The translations under genes were made by a program, and so were the position numbers. A stretch of DNA of 64,000 nucleotides from Lewinella sp. W8. Lineage in GTDB: Bacteria; Bacteroidota; Bacteroidia; Chitinophagales; Saprospiraceae. Positions 40,513 through 49,237 of this stretch are shown one piece after another (the stretch's first letter is position 1; each line of letters begins with the position of its first letter). The stretch is from assembly GCF_004375085.3 (NCBI RefSeq), contig NZ_SNAQ03000001.1:434001-498000 (forward strand), given 5' to 3'. The notes beneath the pieces were generated by a model. The model was not told where the DNA came from. It saw only the letters and a list, made by a program, of their open reading frames with translations, and searched no databases.

Positions 40513-42987
40513 ATGAACTTGCGGCTCTTTAAGGCGGCTCTGTTTTTGCTGTTGCTAGGCGTTTCTGCGGACGCTTTTGGCCAGCGTGAAGAGATGACGG
40601 TCATCAAGGACCAGTCAGCAACTTTCAGCTTTCTTTCCCGGTATGAACCTACCGTTGGGCGACAGCCCGAGAACGGTACGGTGACGATGGTGGAAGACCC
40701 CATTTTCAACTATACCCTCACCTACACCCCCGATCCTGGATACGTAGGTGGCGATGATTTTCTACTGGTCAGTTTCCCTTTCGGGGTAAACGTGGCCTTC
40801 ACCCAGTTTGAGGTGTCGGTGGAAGAGGCGATCATTCAGGCCAAGCACGACGCGGCCTACACCGCCGCCGGTACGCCGGTAACGATTCCGGTAACCAGTA
40901 ATGACTTCAGTAACACGGGCGACTTTGCCCTGACGGCGGCTCCGGTAGTCAATGCCGGCACGGTGGAAATCGTGGGAGACGAAATCGTCTTTACGCCTAA
41001 CCCGGGCTTCAGCGGACTGACCGACTTTAACTACGTCATCTGCACGTTGGAAAACACCTGCGACCTGGGAACCGTGAGCGTAACGGTGACCCCCGAGCAG
41101 GGAGGTGCGCCGATGGATACCGTACGGGTATTCACCAATCGCGATCAGGCCCAGTTCATTTTCGCTCCGGAAGGAGCCACTCCGCTATCTACTCCCGAGT
41201 ACGGCGAAATGACCCTGATCGACGGAGTAATGGCTTATGCTCCCCACGAAGATTTCGTCGGGGAAGAGTACCTCGCCTACGCTTCCGACGACCAGGAATC
41301 ACCAATGGTCTTCCACATTACCGTGCTGGACCTCAGGGAAAACGAATTTGCCGAAGAAGACCGTACTTACACCACCGTTGACGCTCCCGTCACGCTGAAC
41401 GTATTGCACAATGACCTGTACAGTGTGTTCGCGGATTGCGTGGAATTCGGAGCTCCGGAATTTGGCGTTCTGGTCAATACTGGTGTTCACGGACAGGTTA
41501 CCTACCATCCTCCCGCCGGATGGTCGGGTGTCGATCAGTTTACCTACACCTCCATGGCTCCCGGCTGTGAGGGAGAAGCCGAAGAACAAACGGTCTACGT
41601 TTTTGTCTCGAACTTTGCTCCGGACCAGGAAACGGCTACGCTGACCACTCCGGTTGGGGTTCCGCTGGATTTGACCTACAGCAGTCCCGGCGGCAATGCC
41701 TCCTGGAGCGTCGTGGAACAGCCCAGTTTCGGATTAGTGATTACCGATCCGGTTACCGGAAAATTACGGTACACGCCACTACCCAACGCGGTGGGACAGA
41801 CCGATGTCTTGACGTTGGAATACTGTCTGAGCAATGATGAAAGCAACGGCTGCGAGTTTAGCAGTACGGTAGAGGTTTCCATTAACGTAACGGCCGAAGA
41901 CCCGAACGCCTGCCTCGACGAAGATTGTGTGTGGCCGGGAGATACGAATAACGACGGTGTTGTGGACGTTGGTGACTTGCTGCCCATCGGCCTGGCCATG
42001 GGACAGTCGGGCACGCCCCGCCTTACCGCCAATCCCGGTGGTTGGGGAGCACAATACGGCGAAGACTGGGACGAAGACCTGAACGGTGTAGACCTGAAGC
42101 ACGTTGATGCTAACGGCGACCAAATCATCAGTTCTCTGGATACCCAGGTGGTGATGAATAACCTCGGGTTGGCCCACCGCTTACGCTCCGTTCCCCAAAA
42201 CTTCACCACCTTCGAACTCAGCCTCAGCGGCACGCTGATCGCCGAACCCGGAGATCGGGTGGTTCTGGACATTGTTGCCGGTAACTCGGTGGTGATCACC
42301 GAAGACGTATACGGCTTCATTTTCCCCTTCACCTATGACCCCCGGGCCGTGGACGCCAGTGGGGTGGACATCGTCTACGGCGAAGACAGCTGGGCCAGCT
42401 ACGATAGCCCGATTCTCTCCCTCACCAAAAACGACCCCGGTCGTGGCCGCATTCAGAGCGCCTTTACGAGAACCAACGGTGAGGGCATCAGTGGATTCGG
42501 AAAGATCGGTGAACTCAGTGTAGTGATCACCGAAGACGTTTACGGTTTCATCGATGACTATGAAATCGCGGACCAGGATAACGGCCCCGAGACGGTACTC
42601 ACCCTCGGTGGCGAAACCGCCGCAGTGATGAACGGAGCCGGCCACATGGATGCCGTGCATGTCAATCCCTTCAACCTGACGATCCGCCGCCAGGCACCCA
42701 CCGAAGTGGCCGATTACGACCCGGTGGCGGCCAGCGTTTACCTGGATAACAAACTGCAGGTATACCCCAATCCCACCAGCGACCGCCTGGTGGTGCACCT
42801 GAACGGCCAACAGAAATTCACTACCCTGACGCTAACGGACATTACCGGGCGTACCCTCCGGTACGAGACGGGTCTGGAGACCAACCACCGGGAACTGCGT
42901 CTGGGAGACCTCCCCAACGGTATTTACACCCTGAGCCTGACGACGGACGACGGGGTGGTGAACCGCAAGGTTGAGGTCGTTCGCTAA
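40513..42987 (+). CDS. T9SS type A sorting-domain protein with Ig-like and dockerin-like repeats
   Basis: 824 residues from the ATG at 40513, which places the signal peptide (LRLFKAALFLLLLGVSADAFG) at the N-terminus. Ig-like beta repeats (about 25-460) follow, each with a YTP.PGYVG or FTPNPGFSG motif. A dockerin-like region at about 473-560 has two calcium-loop segments: DTNNDGVVDVGDLL and DANGDQIISSLDTQ. The C-terminus is a T9SS sorting domain (VYPNPTSDRLVVH...GIYTLSL, from about 752). The peptide SVVITEDVYGFI occurs twice (residues about 592 and 669). It is a secreted, probably surface-attached protein. Confidence 0.9.
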   Translation: MNLRLFKAALFLLLLGVSADAFGQREEMTVIKDQSATFSFLSRYEPTVGRQPENGTVTMVEDPIFNYTLTYTPDPGYVGGDDFLLVSFPFGVNVAFTQFEVSVEEAIIQAKHDAAYTAAGTPVTIPVTSNDFSNTGDFALTAAPVVNAGTVEIVGDEIVFTPNPGFSGLTDFNYVICTLENTCDLGTVSVTVTPEQGGAPMDTVRVFTNRDQAQFIFAPEGATPLSTPEYGEMTLIDGVMAYAPHEDFVGEEYLAYASDDQESPMVFHITVLDLRENEFAEEDRTYTTVDAPVTLNVLHNDLYSVFADCVEFGAPEFGVLVNTGVHGQVTYHPPAGWSGVDQFTYTSMAPGCEGEAEEQTVYVFVSNFAPDQETATLTTPVGVPLDLTYSSPGGNASWSVVEQPSFGLVITDPVTGKLRYTPLPNAVGQTDVLTLEYCLSNDESNGCEFSSTVEVSINVTAEDPNACLDEDCVWPGDTNNDGVVDVGDLLPIGLAMGQSGTPRLTANPGGWGAQYGEDWDEDLNGVDLKHVDANGDQIISSLDTQVVMNNLGLAHRLRSVPQNFTTFELSLSGTLIAEPGDRVVLDIVAGNSVVITEDVYGFIFPFTYDPRAVDASGVDIVYGEDSWASYDSPILSLTKNDPGRGRIQSAFTRTNGEGISGFGKIGELSVVITEDVYGFIDDYEIADQDNGPETVLTLGGETAAVMNGAGHMDAVHVNPFNLTIRRQAPTEVADYDPVAASVYLDNKLQVYPNPTSDRLVVHLNGQQKFTTLTLTDITGRTLRYETGLETNHRELRLGDLPNGIYTLSLTTDDGVVNRKVEVVR

Positions 42988-43021
42988 TTTTTATTTCACA
43001 CGGCGGTGATTTTAGTCCACG

Positions 43022-44311
43022 CTATAGCGGCTGTAATCCCATGCCCGTAACCGTGCTGAGGGGCAGGAGTTGGTAGCCGTCGTATTCCCCGAAAATGGAA
43101 AAAGCCCGTCCGCCACTGAGGGCGAGCAAGGAAAAGGTGTTCTCGAAGTCCGGATGGATGGGAAGAACCTGATGGTCGGCGTCCAGTAGTCCGTACTGTT
43201 GGCCCTTAACGGCCAGTTTTACGCCCTGGAAGTAGACCGGATAACTCAGCAACCAGGGGTTAACCGCCAGGGCGCGCCGGTAGTTGGTGTACATGTCGGT
43301 AATCCGTTCATACCCGCGCAGACCGTCATACGGCCGGCCGCCGGCCGTAGGGTAGGGGAAAAGGGCTCGCTGGGCGTAGCTTCCCGGGTAGTAATGCATA
43401 CTCCCCGTAAAGCTGGCCCCGAGGGGCCAGGACCGATCAAACGGCCGTTCACCAAAGGTGTAATCCAGCAGGAGCGCAAACCTCCGGGATCGCTCTCCGC
43501 GAAACCAGGTCCTTCGATAGGTGAGCTTTTCTTCCCGCCCCGTCTTGCCGCCCACGACGAGCCAGTGGTCCACCAGTCCTTTTTGTTCCAATACCTGCTC
43601 CTTCTTGGGCAGTAGCCCGCCGACCTGAAGCAACTCTTCCTGTCGGTCGACGGGGAGCTGATGCCTTTTTTTCCAGGAGCGGACAAAGAAAAACAGGTCG
43701 CCCAGCGTACGGGCGATGGCGGTTTCTTTATCCCGGGCGGTAAGCCCGGCGATTCGGCGCAAGCGACCCGCCGGGCCGGGTAGCTTGGCGTCCTGCAGGC
43801 GGGCGGCGGCGGCGTGCCACACCTCTTCCCGTAGGGCCATGGTGTCCGCAATCCCTCGGCGGGCGTAATCAATGAGCCGTACTTCCAGATCATCCACACC
43901 GGCATCCATGAGGGCGAGCCGCTCGGCTCGTCGGTCCGACCGGGGCGGCGCCTTGGGGGACGTAGCGGGCTTGCGCTGTTTGTCCAGTTGAAACTGGAGG
44001 CTGCGGAGCCAGGTCGGGGGTTGGCCCACCGTGATCCGGTCCTGTCCGTTCTTGAGGATCATCACCAGCGCCAATCCGTGGGTGCAGGGGCGGTTACGGG
44101 CGCGACAACTACAGAAGAAACGACCCTCGGTGAGGGCTACGGCCGTTTCGATGGCCTTGTTGTGGCCGTAGAGAAATTCGCCCCACATCCACTGGCCGTC
44201 TCCGCCAAGGAGCCGCCAGCGACGGCTGTAGAAAAGCCGCCGGGCTACTTCCAGGCTTTTTGCGTCCGGAGCCAGCCGCAGCAAATCGTCGGGAGAAGTG
44301 AATCGGGCCAT
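43022..44311 (-). CDS. SWIM zinc-finger protein
   Basis: 429 residues. The SWIM motif CxCx(n)CxH is at residues 67-78 (FFCSCRARNRPCTHG), preceded by the typical LYGHNKAIETAVALTEG strand. SWIM domains bind DNA or proteins. The remainder is mostly helical, then beta-rich near the C-terminus, without known motifs. In many genomes such a gene is part of a cluster with MoxR ATPase and VWA proteins, but none is near here. It is convergent with the dockerin-like gene. Confidence 0.85.
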   Translation of the reverse strand: MARFTSPDDLLRLAPDAKSLEVARRLFYSRRWRLLGGDGQWMWGEFLYGHNKAIETAVALTEGRFFCSCRARNRPCTHGLALVMILKNGQDRITVGQPPTWLRSLQFQLDKQRKPATSPKAPPRSDRRAERLALMDAGVDDLEVRLIDYARRGIADTMALREEVWHAAAARLQDAKLPGPAGRLRRIAGLTARDKETAIARTLGDLFFFVRSWKKRHQLPVDRQEELLQVGGLLPKKEQVLEQKGLVDHWLVVGGKTGREEKLTYRRTWFRGERSRRFALLLDYTFGERPFDRSWPLGASFTGSMHYYPGSYAQRALFPYPTAGGRPYDGLRGYERITDMYTNYRRALAVNPWLLSYPVYFQGVKLAVKGQQYGLLDADHQVLPIHPDFENTFSLLALSGGRAFSIFGEYDGYQLLPLSTVTGMGLQPL

Positions 44312-44435
44312 AGGGCCAAGTTAAGGTGCAAAACCAGAAGACTTTGCTCTGAGTGAGGACTGTGCACCCGCGTCCCGCCATAAATCATCAATGACCCTTG
44401 CCTGGAGACCAACAAATTGAAAGGCGGCCTCAAAA

Positions 44436-45272
44436 TTAGCGCAGGTACAAAAGGTAAGCGGTGGCGAAGGGAATTACGAAGATGAAGGCATCGAAGCGAT
44501 CCAGAAGCCCCCCGTGCCCGGGCAGCAGATTACCACTGTCCTTCACCCCGACGCTGCGCTTAAGCATACTCTCGATGAGGTCGCCGAGCCCTCCGAAAAT
44601 GGCCACGATGAGGGCCAGTCCGATCCACTGCCCGACCGGTATTTCGGTAAACACCAGTCCGAGTAAGTAGCCAAAGACCACGGTGGTGAGAATCCCGCCG
44701 GCGGTGCCCTCCCAGGTTTTTTTCGGAGATATACGCGGGAAAAGGGGCGTCTTACCAAACTGGCTGCCGACCAGGTAAGCACCCGTATCGTTCACCCAGG
44801 TGAGGAGCAGGAGACCAAAGACGATGCGGTAATAAAAATGGGGGCCGTCAAAGGCGATAAAGTGCAGCAGCGCAAAGGGGATGCCGATGTAAAAGAGGCC
44901 CAGGATCAGGTACCCGATGTTCTCAAAAGGGAGCTTGCTGTTGCTGTACAGCTCGTAGATGAAGATGAGGAAAACGAAGGGAGAGAAGAGAAGACTGGCG
45001 AAGGAAATAAAGGTTTCCGGGTCCTGCACCTCCACCAGGGAAAGTACGGAGGTAAAGACGAAGGGCATCAGTCCCAGGGCAACGCCCAGGGCCTTGCGCA
45101 ACTGATCCCGGCGCGTGGTCCGGTCCAGCGTCATGCCGAAAAACTCCCAGAGGCAGCCGGCCGTGATCACGAAAAATAATAAGCTGAAGGTGTAGGGTCC
45201 CGTGTACAACCCCGCAATCATGATGATGACGAAGATTATCGCGGTGACTAGTCTTTTCCAGAGTCCTTGCAT
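44436..45272 (-). CDS. cdsA: Phosphatidate cytidylyltransferase
   Basis: 278 residues with about eight membrane helices. It makes CDP-diacylglycerol from phosphatidate and CTP in the inner membrane, for phospholipid synthesis. The CDS signature is near the C-terminus: SMLKRSVGVKDSGNLLP followed by GHGGLLDRFD, with the metal-binding Asp residues. ISPKKTWEGTAGG is the second conserved segment. It stands alone, with its promoter region facing the MerR gene. Confidence 0.95.
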   Translation of the reverse strand: MQGLWKRLVTAIIFVIIMIAGLYTGPYTFSLLFFVITAGCLWEFFGMTLDRTTRRDQLRKALGVALGLMPFVFTSVLSLVEVQDPETFISFASLLFSPFVFLIFIYELYSNSKLPFENIGYLILGLFYIGIPFALLHFIAFDGPHFYYRIVFGLLLLTWVNDTGAYLVGSQFGKTPLFPRISPKKTWEGTAGGILTTVVFGYLLGLVFTEIPVGQWIGLALIVAIFGGLGDLIESMLKRSVGVKDSGNLLPGHGGLLDRFDAFIFVIPFATAYLLYLR

Positions 45273-45497
45273 GAAAACTTTAGTGCTAAAGCAGTTGGCA
45301 ATATACTAGCTTAAAATAATTGCGGTGGTTTGGCGCGCACGCAGGTGCCGTGATTAGCGGTAAAAAGCCGGATATCTACCGTTAGAAGGTCATTGTGGCA
45401 CCCGTAGTTCGAACCGGAGGGCATCTTTGTCTTCAATACCGCCTTACCGAAGCTTGGGTAATTATGCCTATCTTTTCCACCCCAAACCCGGAGATCG

Positions 45498-45839
45498 ATG
45501 GCCAAGGAAAAGTCGGACGAAGACCTCAAACTTTATTATTCTATCGGTGAAGTCGCCGAGCGACTCGGCGTTAAGACCTCCCAGTTGCGCTTTTGGGAAA
45601 CCGAATTCGGGCACATCAAACCGAATAAGAACAGTCGCGGAGACCGCCGATTCACCAAAGAAAATATTCGCCAGCTAGAGGAGATTCAGTACCTTCTGAA
45701 GGAGCGGGGGTTTACCATTGAGGGAGCACGTAAGGAAATTGCTGCGGGAAAGAAGCCCGCTCCGGACCGCCAGGAAATGATCAACCACCTACGCAACGTG
45801 CGGGCCCGACTGGTAAAAATGCGGGAAGATCTGGGCTAA
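45498..45839 (+). CDS. MerR family transcriptional regulator
   Basis: 113 residues with the MerR winged helix at the N-terminus: YYSIGEVAERLGVKTSQLRF, then WETEF and the wing NSRGDRRFTKENI. The helix LEEIQYLLKERGFTIEGARK continues into a short coiled coil. It lacks a cysteine-based effector domain, so it is unlike metal sensors and may sense a protein partner or act as an accessory regulator. Its target is unknown. The stop overlaps that of the convergent gene by 4 bases. Confidence 0.92.
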   Translation: MAKEKSDEDLKLYYSIGEVAERLGVKTSQLRFWETEFGHIKPNKNSRGDRRFTKENIRQLEEIQYLLKERGFTIEGARKEIAAGKKPAPDRQEMINHLRNVRARLVKMREDLG

Positions 45840-46450
45840 TACGACAGGTAACTCTGGCACCTTTCATTTTTCACGGGTGCCCGTCCCTTACCCCGGTACC
45901 AACAATCCCCGTAGATCGAACAGTAGCAAAATTCGATCGATATCTTATCGGTTACCTCGTTGATTTTCTGGGAAAATCCGTCCGTGGACTTGCCGGTGAT
46001 TTCCAGCGTGAAAATGGTGTAATCCTTATCCGGGCTGAGTACCAGGCTGTCCACTTGTGAATTACGTTGAGTTTGAACGGAAAATGTGGGCTCCTGCGCT
46101 ACGAGTGCATCGTCCATACTGTAGGACTCCCACGGTGCACCATCGTAGAAGTAGTGAACATCCCCCAGAATGGCCGGGCCTACCCCCTTATTGCGTAAAA
46201 GACAGGATAGCAGTACGGATGAATCGTTTTGGTAGTTGATTACAGCAGAGGTTTCCACGTAAGGCCAGGCCGAGGCACTTTTTTGTTCGGCCTGCAGGTA
46301 CTGCTGATCCCGGAGGACCCTTGCTTCGTAAATGGATACGGCGGTACCGATCAGGCTGATCAGTACGGCGACCAGAGAAATGAGCAGAGACCGGTCAATC
46401 CGGCGGTTGAGCTTGGCGTCGGTATTACCGGGTGACTCTTGGGTTTCCAT
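45836..46450 (-). CDS. Uncharacterised membrane-anchored protein
   Basis: 204 residues with a charged N-terminus (about 17 residues) and one hydrophobic helix, LLISLVAVLISLIGTAVSIY, followed by a coiled-coil-like EARVLRDQQYLQAEQK. The remaining part is beta-rich with several Cys residues near the C-terminus (IEFCYCSIYGDCWYRG). The topology suggests one anchor with the C-terminal domain in the periplasm. I do not recognise a family. Confidence 0.75.
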   Translation of the reverse strand: METQESPGNTDAKLNRRIDRSLLISLVAVLISLIGTAVSIYEARVLRDQQYLQAEQKSASAWPYVETSAVINYQNDSSVLLSCLLRNKGVGPAILGDVHYFYDGAPWESYSMDDALVAQEPTFSVQTQRNSQVDSLVLSPDKDYTIFTLEITGKSTDGFSQKINEVTDKISIEFCYCSIYGDCWYRGKGRAPVKNERCQSYLSY

Positions 46451-46512
46451 GTCCTAAATTTAGGTGATCTGCGCTTAGGAACAACTCCTGAAGCCTACCT
46501 TCGCCTCCCGAT

Positions 46513-47469
46513 ATGGCCTACATCATTTATTACCTCATCATTTTACCCCTGAGCTGGTTACCGCTGTCGGTGTTATACGGCCTGGGCCGGGGATTATACT
46601 GGATCGGATACCGACTGCTGGGTTACCGTAAGCAGGTGGTGTATTCGAATATCCGCGGTTCTTTCCCCGAATGGACGGAAGCGGAAGTCCTGCGACAGGT
46701 AGACGAGAACTATCGCTTCTTTTTTGATTCGATGGCGGAGTCCATCAAGCTATTCTCCATGCCCCGGAAAGAAATGGTGCGTCGCTGCCGGGTAGAAAAC
46801 CCGGAGATTGTGGAGCACCTGGCCAAAGCGGGGCGCAGCTGTATCGTTATGGGGGCGCACTACGCGAACTGGGAAATGGCGGCCCTGGCTTTTCCACTGC
46901 AGTTTACGGGCCATACGGTGATGGGAATCTACTCCCCGCTAAAGAACGAAACACTGGATCGACTCATCGGGGCCAACCGCTCCCGCACGGGCACCCTGAT
47001 GGTGTCTCGGCGGAAGGTCACTGAATACTTTGACGAAAACCCGGCGGGGCCGGCCATCGATTTCTTCATTGCGGATCAGTCCCCCAGCAATGCTGCCTGG
47101 CAGAAGGTCCACTGGAGTCCCTTCTTGCACCGCAATACCCGTTTTTTAGCGGGACCGGAGCGCTATGCGGTCCGGTACGACCGCCCGGTATATTACGTTA
47201 CCCTCCGGATGGAGAAGCGAGGGCACTATGTGGCCCGTTTACTACCCGTGACGGATACTCCGCGGGATACGCCCCGGGGTTTCATTACGGAGGCCTTTGT
47301 GCGGCAGTTGGAAAAAGAGATTCTGCGCGACCCGACGCCCTGGCTCTGGACCCACCGACGGTGGAAACGCGGGGAAGACCCCGCCGCAATGGAAGCGATG
47401 GCGGGCAAAGCCTACCTGCCGGCGGAGTACGACCGGGACCTCCGGGCAAGTAAGGAGGCCGGGAGGTGA
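46513..47469 (+). CDS. Lysophospholipid acyltransferase family protein (LpxL/HtrB-like)
   Basis: 318 residues with one or two N-terminal membrane segments (YIIYYLIILPLSWLPLSVLY). The acyltransferase motif HX4E is GAHYANWEMAAL (His 116, Glu 121). FFIADQSPSNAAW matches the second conserved region. Enzymes of this type add the secondary acyl chains to lipid A at the inner membrane. A weak promoter-like TACCTTCG lies just before the start. The gene is followed by the pckA terminator. Confidence 0.88.
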   Translation: MAYIIYYLIILPLSWLPLSVLYGLGRGLYWIGYRLLGYRKQVVYSNIRGSFPEWTEAEVLRQVDENYRFFFDSMAESIKLFSMPRKEMVRRCRVENPEIVEHLAKAGRSCIVMGAHYANWEMAALAFPLQFTGHTVMGIYSPLKNETLDRLIGANRSRTGTLMVSRRKVTEYFDENPAGPAIDFFIADQSPSNAAWQKVHWSPFLHRNTRFLAGPERYAVRYDRPVYYVTLRMEKRGHYVARLLPVTDTPRDTPRGFITEAFVRQLEKEILRDPTPWLWTHRRWKRGEDPAAMEAMAGKAYLPAEYDRDLRASKEAGR

Positions 47470-47492
47470 TGCTTTAATCCTCTGGTTGGTTC

Positions 47493-47534
47493 CAAAAAAT
47501 ATCCCGAATTCCAGTACGAACTGAAATTCGGGAT
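47493..47534 (-). terminator. Intrinsic terminator of pckA
   Basis: Arms ATCCCGAATT (47501-47510) and AATTCGGGAT (47525-47534) pair perfectly with a 14-base loop. On the minus strand the hairpin is followed by AT and a run of six T. This is a classical rho-independent terminator 31 bases after the pckA stop codon. Confidence 0.85.
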
Positions 47535-47564
47535 CATCGGGACCAATAAGTCGCTTTAGCGGCT

Positions 47565-49133
47565 CTAGACGGCCGGACCGGCTTCCACGACGAGTGGCTC
47601 GGCTTCGGCGGCGAACTTGGAGAAGTTCTTCTGGAACAAAGCGGCCAGCTTATTGGCGGCCACGTCGTATTCTTCCTCGTTTTTCCAGGTGTCTCTGGGG
47701 TTGAGGAGGGCATTGGGTACGTCGGGGCACTTCACGGGGCGGGCCAGGCCGAAGCGGTCGTCGGTAGTGTACTCTACGTGGTCCAGTGCACCGTCCAGCG
47801 CGGCCTTGATCATGGCCCGGGTGAACGATAATTCGATCCGGGATCCCTCACCGTATCCTCCACCGGTCCAGCCGGTATTGACCAGCCATACGTTGATGGG
47901 CTGCCCTTCCTCGGCGCTATCCTTGAGCTTTTTTCCGAGCATGTCGGCGTACACCGTGGGGTGAAGTGGGATGAAGGGAGCGCCGAAACAGGCGGAGAAG
48001 GTAGCCTGAGGCTCGGTGATGCCGGCTTCGGTACCCGCAATTTTAGCCGTATACCCACTGATGAAGTGATACATGGCCTGTTCGGGGGTAAGCTTACTGA
48101 TGGGAGGCAATACACCGAAGGCATCACAGGTGAGGAAGAAGATATTTTTGGGCAGGTCTCCGCGGCTGTTGTACATGATGTTATCGATGTGGTAGATCGG
48201 ATAACTCACGCGGGTATTCTGGGTGATGGAGGCATCGTGGTAGTCGGGGGTATGGCCATCCTGCTGCAGCCCGATGTTTTCCAGCAGGGCCCCGAATTTG
48301 ATCGCCCGGTAAATCTGGGGTTCCTTCGCTTCGCTGAGGTCAATGACTTTGGCGTAGCAGCCGCCTTCGAGGTTGAAGACGTTGGCTTTACTCCAGCCGT
48401 GTTCGTCGTCGCCGATCAGGCGACGGTCCGGGTCGTTACTCAGCGTAGTTTTACCGGTGCCCGAAAGACCGAAGAACAGGGCCGTGTCTCCCTTGGTACC
48501 CACGTTGGCCGAACAGTGCATGCTCAGCACTTCCCGCTGGGTGGGCAGTACGTAGTTGAGGACGGAAAAAATGCCCTTCTTGATCTCACCGGTATAGGCC
48601 GTGCCGCCGATGAGAATCGTTTTTTCGGTGAAGTTGATGATGGAGTAGTTCTCCTGACGCGTGCCGTGGACGGCCGGGTCCGCCAGTACGCCGGGGAAGG
48701 CGTAAATGGTCCACTCGTCCGTTTGCAGTTGTTTGTTGGTTTCCCCGTCGGGGCGGAGGAACATGTTGTAGGCGAACATATTTTGCCAGGGGAACTCGGT
48801 GAAGACCCGGATGTTGATCCGGTACTTCTGGCTGGCACAGGCGTAAGCGTCGCGGACGTATACTTCGGGGAGGTCCGCTGCGTAGGCCATGGTTTTTTCC
48901 TTCAGCTGTCGGAAGGTGTCCTGGGTGATGGGGATGTTGATGTCTCCCCAGTCCACGGTTTCCCGGGTGATCTCGTCTTCGACGATGTAGCGATCCTTGG
49001 GGGAGCGCCCCGTGAATTTCCCCGTGTTGATGATCAGCGCACCCGTGTCGCTGATCTTGCCCTGACCGTCGCGGATGGTGGCCTCAACGAGGGCCGCGAC
49101 CTTCAGGTTTTCCTGGAGGTTTGAATGTTGCAT
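47565..49133 (-). CDS. pckA: Phosphoenolpyruvate carboxykinase (ATP)
   Basis: 522 residues from the ATG at 49133 (MQHSNLQENLKVAALVEAT). It makes phosphoenolpyruvate from oxaloacetate and ATP, the entry point of gluconeogenesis. The ATP-binding P-loop is GLSGTGKTTLSNDPDR. LIGDDEHGW (kinase 2), TGRSPKDRYIVED (substrate site) and YPIYHIDNI are also present. It has its own promoter (49158-49186) and terminator, so it is a single-gene unit. Confidence 0.97.
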   Translation of the reverse strand: MQHSNLQENLKVAALVEATIRDGQGKISDTGALIINTGKFTGRSPKDRYIVEDEITRETVDWGDINIPITQDTFRQLKEKTMAYAADLPEVYVRDAYACASQKYRINIRVFTEFPWQNMFAYNMFLRPDGETNKQLQTDEWTIYAFPGVLADPAVHGTRQENYSIINFTEKTILIGGTAYTGEIKKGIFSVLNYVLPTQREVLSMHCSANVGTKGDTALFFGLSGTGKTTLSNDPDRRLIGDDEHGWSKANVFNLEGGCYAKVIDLSEAKEPQIYRAIKFGALLENIGLQQDGHTPDYHDASITQNTRVSYPIYHIDNIMYNSRGDLPKNIFFLTCDAFGVLPPISKLTPEQAMYHFISGYTAKIAGTEAGITEPQATFSACFGAPFIPLHPTVYADMLGKKLKDSAEEGQPINVWLVNTGWTGGGYGEGSRIELSFTRAMIKAALDGALDHVEYTTDDRFGLARPVKCPDVPNALLNPRDTWKNEEEYDVAANKLAALFQKNFSKFAAEAEPLVVEAGPAV

Positions 49134-49157
49134 GTAATTCGGCTTTATTTGGTGGCG

Positions 49158-49186
49158 CAAAGGTAGCGGTGATCGGCGGATTCCAA
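49158..49186 (-). promoter_or_regulatory. Promoter of pckA
   Basis: On the minus strand TTG (complement of 49184-49186) is followed after 18 bases by TACCTTTG (complement of 49158-49165), an exact match to the Bacteroidota promoter. The -7 box lies 24 bases before the pckA ATG. Confidence 0.65.
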
Positions 49187-49237
49187 ACCTGATCGGACCT
49201 GTTTTTATTGTCAATTATTATCCTTTCCGCTGCGGAG

